A stretch of 64,000 nt of DNA from contig JABHEG010000277.1 of NCBI GenBank assembly GCA_018676675.1, positions 1 through 64,000 on the forward strand, read 5' to 3'. The notes beneath the pieces were generated by a model, which had not been told where the DNA came from, did not search any database, and was given only the letters and a program-made list of their open reading frames with translations. Position 1 is the stretch's first letter; every line of letters starts with the position of its first letter. A program made the translations under genes and the position numbers. Below, one piece after another: positions 62,827 through 64,000 of the stretch. This stretch comes from Lentisphaerota bacterium (lineage in GTDB: Bacteria; Verrucomicrobiota; Lentisphaeria; Oligosphaerales; JABHEG01).

Positions 62827-62883
62827 CTATCCTCTGAGGTATGGACGCAAGACGCCGTAGTCCCGGCGTTCCCGTGACAGGTA

Positions 62884-63462
62884 CTAGAGGAAACGCGCAA
62901 GTTGCGGACATCGAGTCGTTTCGGCGATCAGACGCCAGGCTTCCTCCCAACGAGGCGTTGGCAGCAGCGGGACGAATCCCAAATCGATGTAGACCTTGAC
63001 CGCGATCCAGCTCGTCGTCTGGGTAGTCAGATAGGCCTTGGTATGTGATTCAGACAGCCGAGACAGCGCGACGCTTACGAGCGGTTTGCTCAAGCCGCGC
63101 CCCTGGAAGGCGGGACGAATGCCAACCCAGTGAATGCGTCCACAGTCCCCGAGGAGCGCGTCTGTGTCCGGCCGCCTGAACGCGCCATTGTACCACGCCG
63201 TTGCCGTGCCGATACCGTGCCCATCAGCAGTCTCCAGGATGAAACACCGGTCGCGCATCTCGTCGAGGGAAGCCCCGAACTCCCGATTGAAGCGATCTTC
63301 GGCGTAGGCCGGGTCGTCAAATTCCCCGGCCTGAGTCTCGATCTCTGCCCAAAGTCGTTCGTCACCGGGGCAGAAACGCCGAAGCCGGTAACCCTCGGGA
63401 AGAGGGTGACTGCGGAGACCGCAAAGATCCTCTCGGACCATTGTGACCGGGATGTGCTCCAT
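62884..63462 (-). CDS. GNAT family N-acetyltransferase
   Basis: A 192-aa enzyme. ATG at 63462 is chosen because the family-like sequence YRLRRFCPGDERLWAEIE (about 26-43) follows at once; the open frame further upstream lacks similarity. The acetyl-CoA loop is WVGIRPAFQGRGLSKPLVSVAL (about 122-143), a standard R-x-x-Q-G-x-G motif with Leu instead of the second Gly's usual neighbour, then VYIDLGFVPL near the end. Substrate unknown. It ends 57 bp upstream of the MATE gene start, same strand, so they may be cotranscribed. Confidence 0.85.
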   Translation of the reverse strand: MEHIPVTMVREDLCGLRSHPLPEGYRLRRFCPGDERLWAEIETQAGEFDDPAYAEDRFNREFGASLDEMRDRCFILETADGHGIGTATAWYNGAFRRPDTDALLGDCGRIHWVGIRPAFQGRGLSKPLVSVALSRLSESHTKAYLTTQTTSWIAVKVYIDLGFVPLLPTPRWEEAWRLIAETTRCPQLARFL

Positions 63463-63623
63463 TGAGGGCGTGCTTTCCTGGATGGGACGTGGCTGAGTAC
63501 CCGTGACTCGTCTGCGGCCACTACTGTAGTTCCTCAACCCGCAAGTCGTCACGGTGAATCTCCGGCAAAGAGATCGGAAAGGCCACGCTCCCCCAGGCAC
63601 CGTGATCGTTCAGGCCAACAGGC

Positions 63624-63653
63624 GAAGACCGTTTGCGCTGGGCGCGGCGCGCC
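63624..63653 (-). repeat. Degenerate RAYT-cluster unit
   Basis: GAAGACCGTTTGCGCTGGGC and the following bases match GAAGACCGCTTACGTTGTGC (38088 on) at about 24 of 30 positions, in the same orientation. It lies in the 268-bp gap between the GNAT gene and the terminal open frame. Confidence 0.45.
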
Positions 63654-63730
63654 TCAGAACGCTGGAACAGCCCCCCGTCGGTTGCCCCGCCAAACCACTG
63701 CACTATCTTGAGGAACAACACACTTGCCGC

Positions 63731-64000
63731 GTGATCCAACGGAAAGGGACAGTTGCTGCAGACGTGCGTTCGCTTCTCTACAAAGTAGTCTTGATCACCA
63801 TCCTGGTCGGGATGGTCGCCCTCTGGGTATTCCGCAACTCCTGGATGAGCACGCCAACTGCAAGTGGAGTCGGCTTCATGCGCCCGTTCCTGGTGGGATG
63901 GAACCGACTATCAGACAGCGCGTTGCACCTTGCAGGCATAGGAAAACGACGTGAACAGGCCAGGCTGGACGAGCTGGAAACCGAAGTCGCGCGCCTCCAG
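63731..64000 (+). CDS. Membrane-anchored coiled-coil protein, MreC-like start, cut by window end
   Basis: Ninety codons are visible, from a GTG at 63731 without a close ribosome site. After a basic N-terminus, residues about 17-34 (LYKVVLITILVGMVALWVF) form one transmembrane helix, followed by a short loop and a coiled-coil beginning (EQARLDELETEVARLQ). This layout is that of MreC, but FtsL/DivIC-type or SLT-anchoring proteins have it too. The 3' end lies outside the window. Confidence 0.5.
   Translation, partial: MIQRKGTVAADVRSLLYKVVLITILVGMVALWVFRNSWMSTPTASGVGFMRPFLVGWNRLSDSALHLAGIGKRREQARLDELETEVARLQ

Noticed and set aside
1..64000. tRNA, rRNA, CRISPR arrays, prophage
   Set aside because: No cloverleaf-like, ribosomal or spaced-repeat signatures were seen while reading; a dedicated tRNA or CRISPR scan would be needed to exclude short cases.

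Overview
The window is GC-rich bacterial DNA carrying about 38 protein genes. Most are large secreted enzymes for breaking down complex carbohydrates. Family content (DUF1080, DUF4838, heparinase II/III-like, multi-domain TIM-barrel and toroid glycosidases, CBM9 modules, DUF3857/transglutaminase, a REP-associated transposase) points to a Planctomycetota, Lentisphaerota/Kiritimatiellota or Hydrogenedentota type bacterium. This is inferred from gene content only; there is no rRNA or other phylogenetic marker except Tex.

Layout. 0-1.1 kb: a RAYT (Y1 transposase) gene flanked by near-identical 108-bp direct repeats made of palindromic units. 1.1-29.3 kb: mostly minus-strand carbohydrate genes: a toroid glycosidase, a 1520-aa TIM-barrel/CBM9 protein, a divergent LamG-M14 peptidase, a heparinase II/III-like protein, a GH42-like/CBM9 protein, a duplicated transglutaminase protein, a plus-strand GT2, then a GH5-like / FAD-oxidoreductase-propeller / GH39-51-like operon. 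29.4-36 kb: small and housekeeping-like genes (two small membrane proteins, a zinc-ribbon protein, a decayed ABC ATPase, nucleoside hydrolase, PfkB kinase, GyrI-like protein). 36-56 kb: a second carbohydrate block (DUF1080, hexosaminidase-like, beta-helix, ceramidase-like, a chondroitin-ABC-lyase-like PL8 lipoprotein with an aldo/keto reductase and a beta-propeller glycosidase, GH43/117-like, DUF4838). 56-64 kb: GDPD, Tex, methyltransferase, alcohol dehydrogenase, MATE exporter, GNAT and the start of an MreC-like protein cut by the window end.

The best-supported specificity is the PL8 protein, whose His/Tyr/Arg/Glu pattern matches chondroitinase ABC. Together with the heparinase II/III-like, hexosaminidase-like and alpha-glucuronidase-like proteins it suggests use of uronate and amino-sugar polysaccharides (glycosaminoglycans or mucins). 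I saw no SusC/SusD pair, sulfatase or dedicated sugar transporter, so the block looks like a dispersed set of short operons rather than a Bacteroidetes-type PUL. Several gene pairs share ATGA/GTGA overlaps (GH5-like/FAD protein, hexosaminidase-like/beta-helix, AKR/PL8, GDPD/Tex).

Intergenic DNA is rich in palindromic repeats. At least four families recur within the window (RAYT-associated units; a 130-160 bp nested palindrome at 10.3, 51.5 and 53.1 kb; a CCAACGAC hairpin at 35.2 and 43.9 kb; a GCAGCGGAGTGCCG element at 36.0 and 55.8 kb), plus single-copy hairpins and a 347-bp element with 35-bp terminal inverted repeats. I saw no tRNA, rRNA, CRISPR array or phage module.
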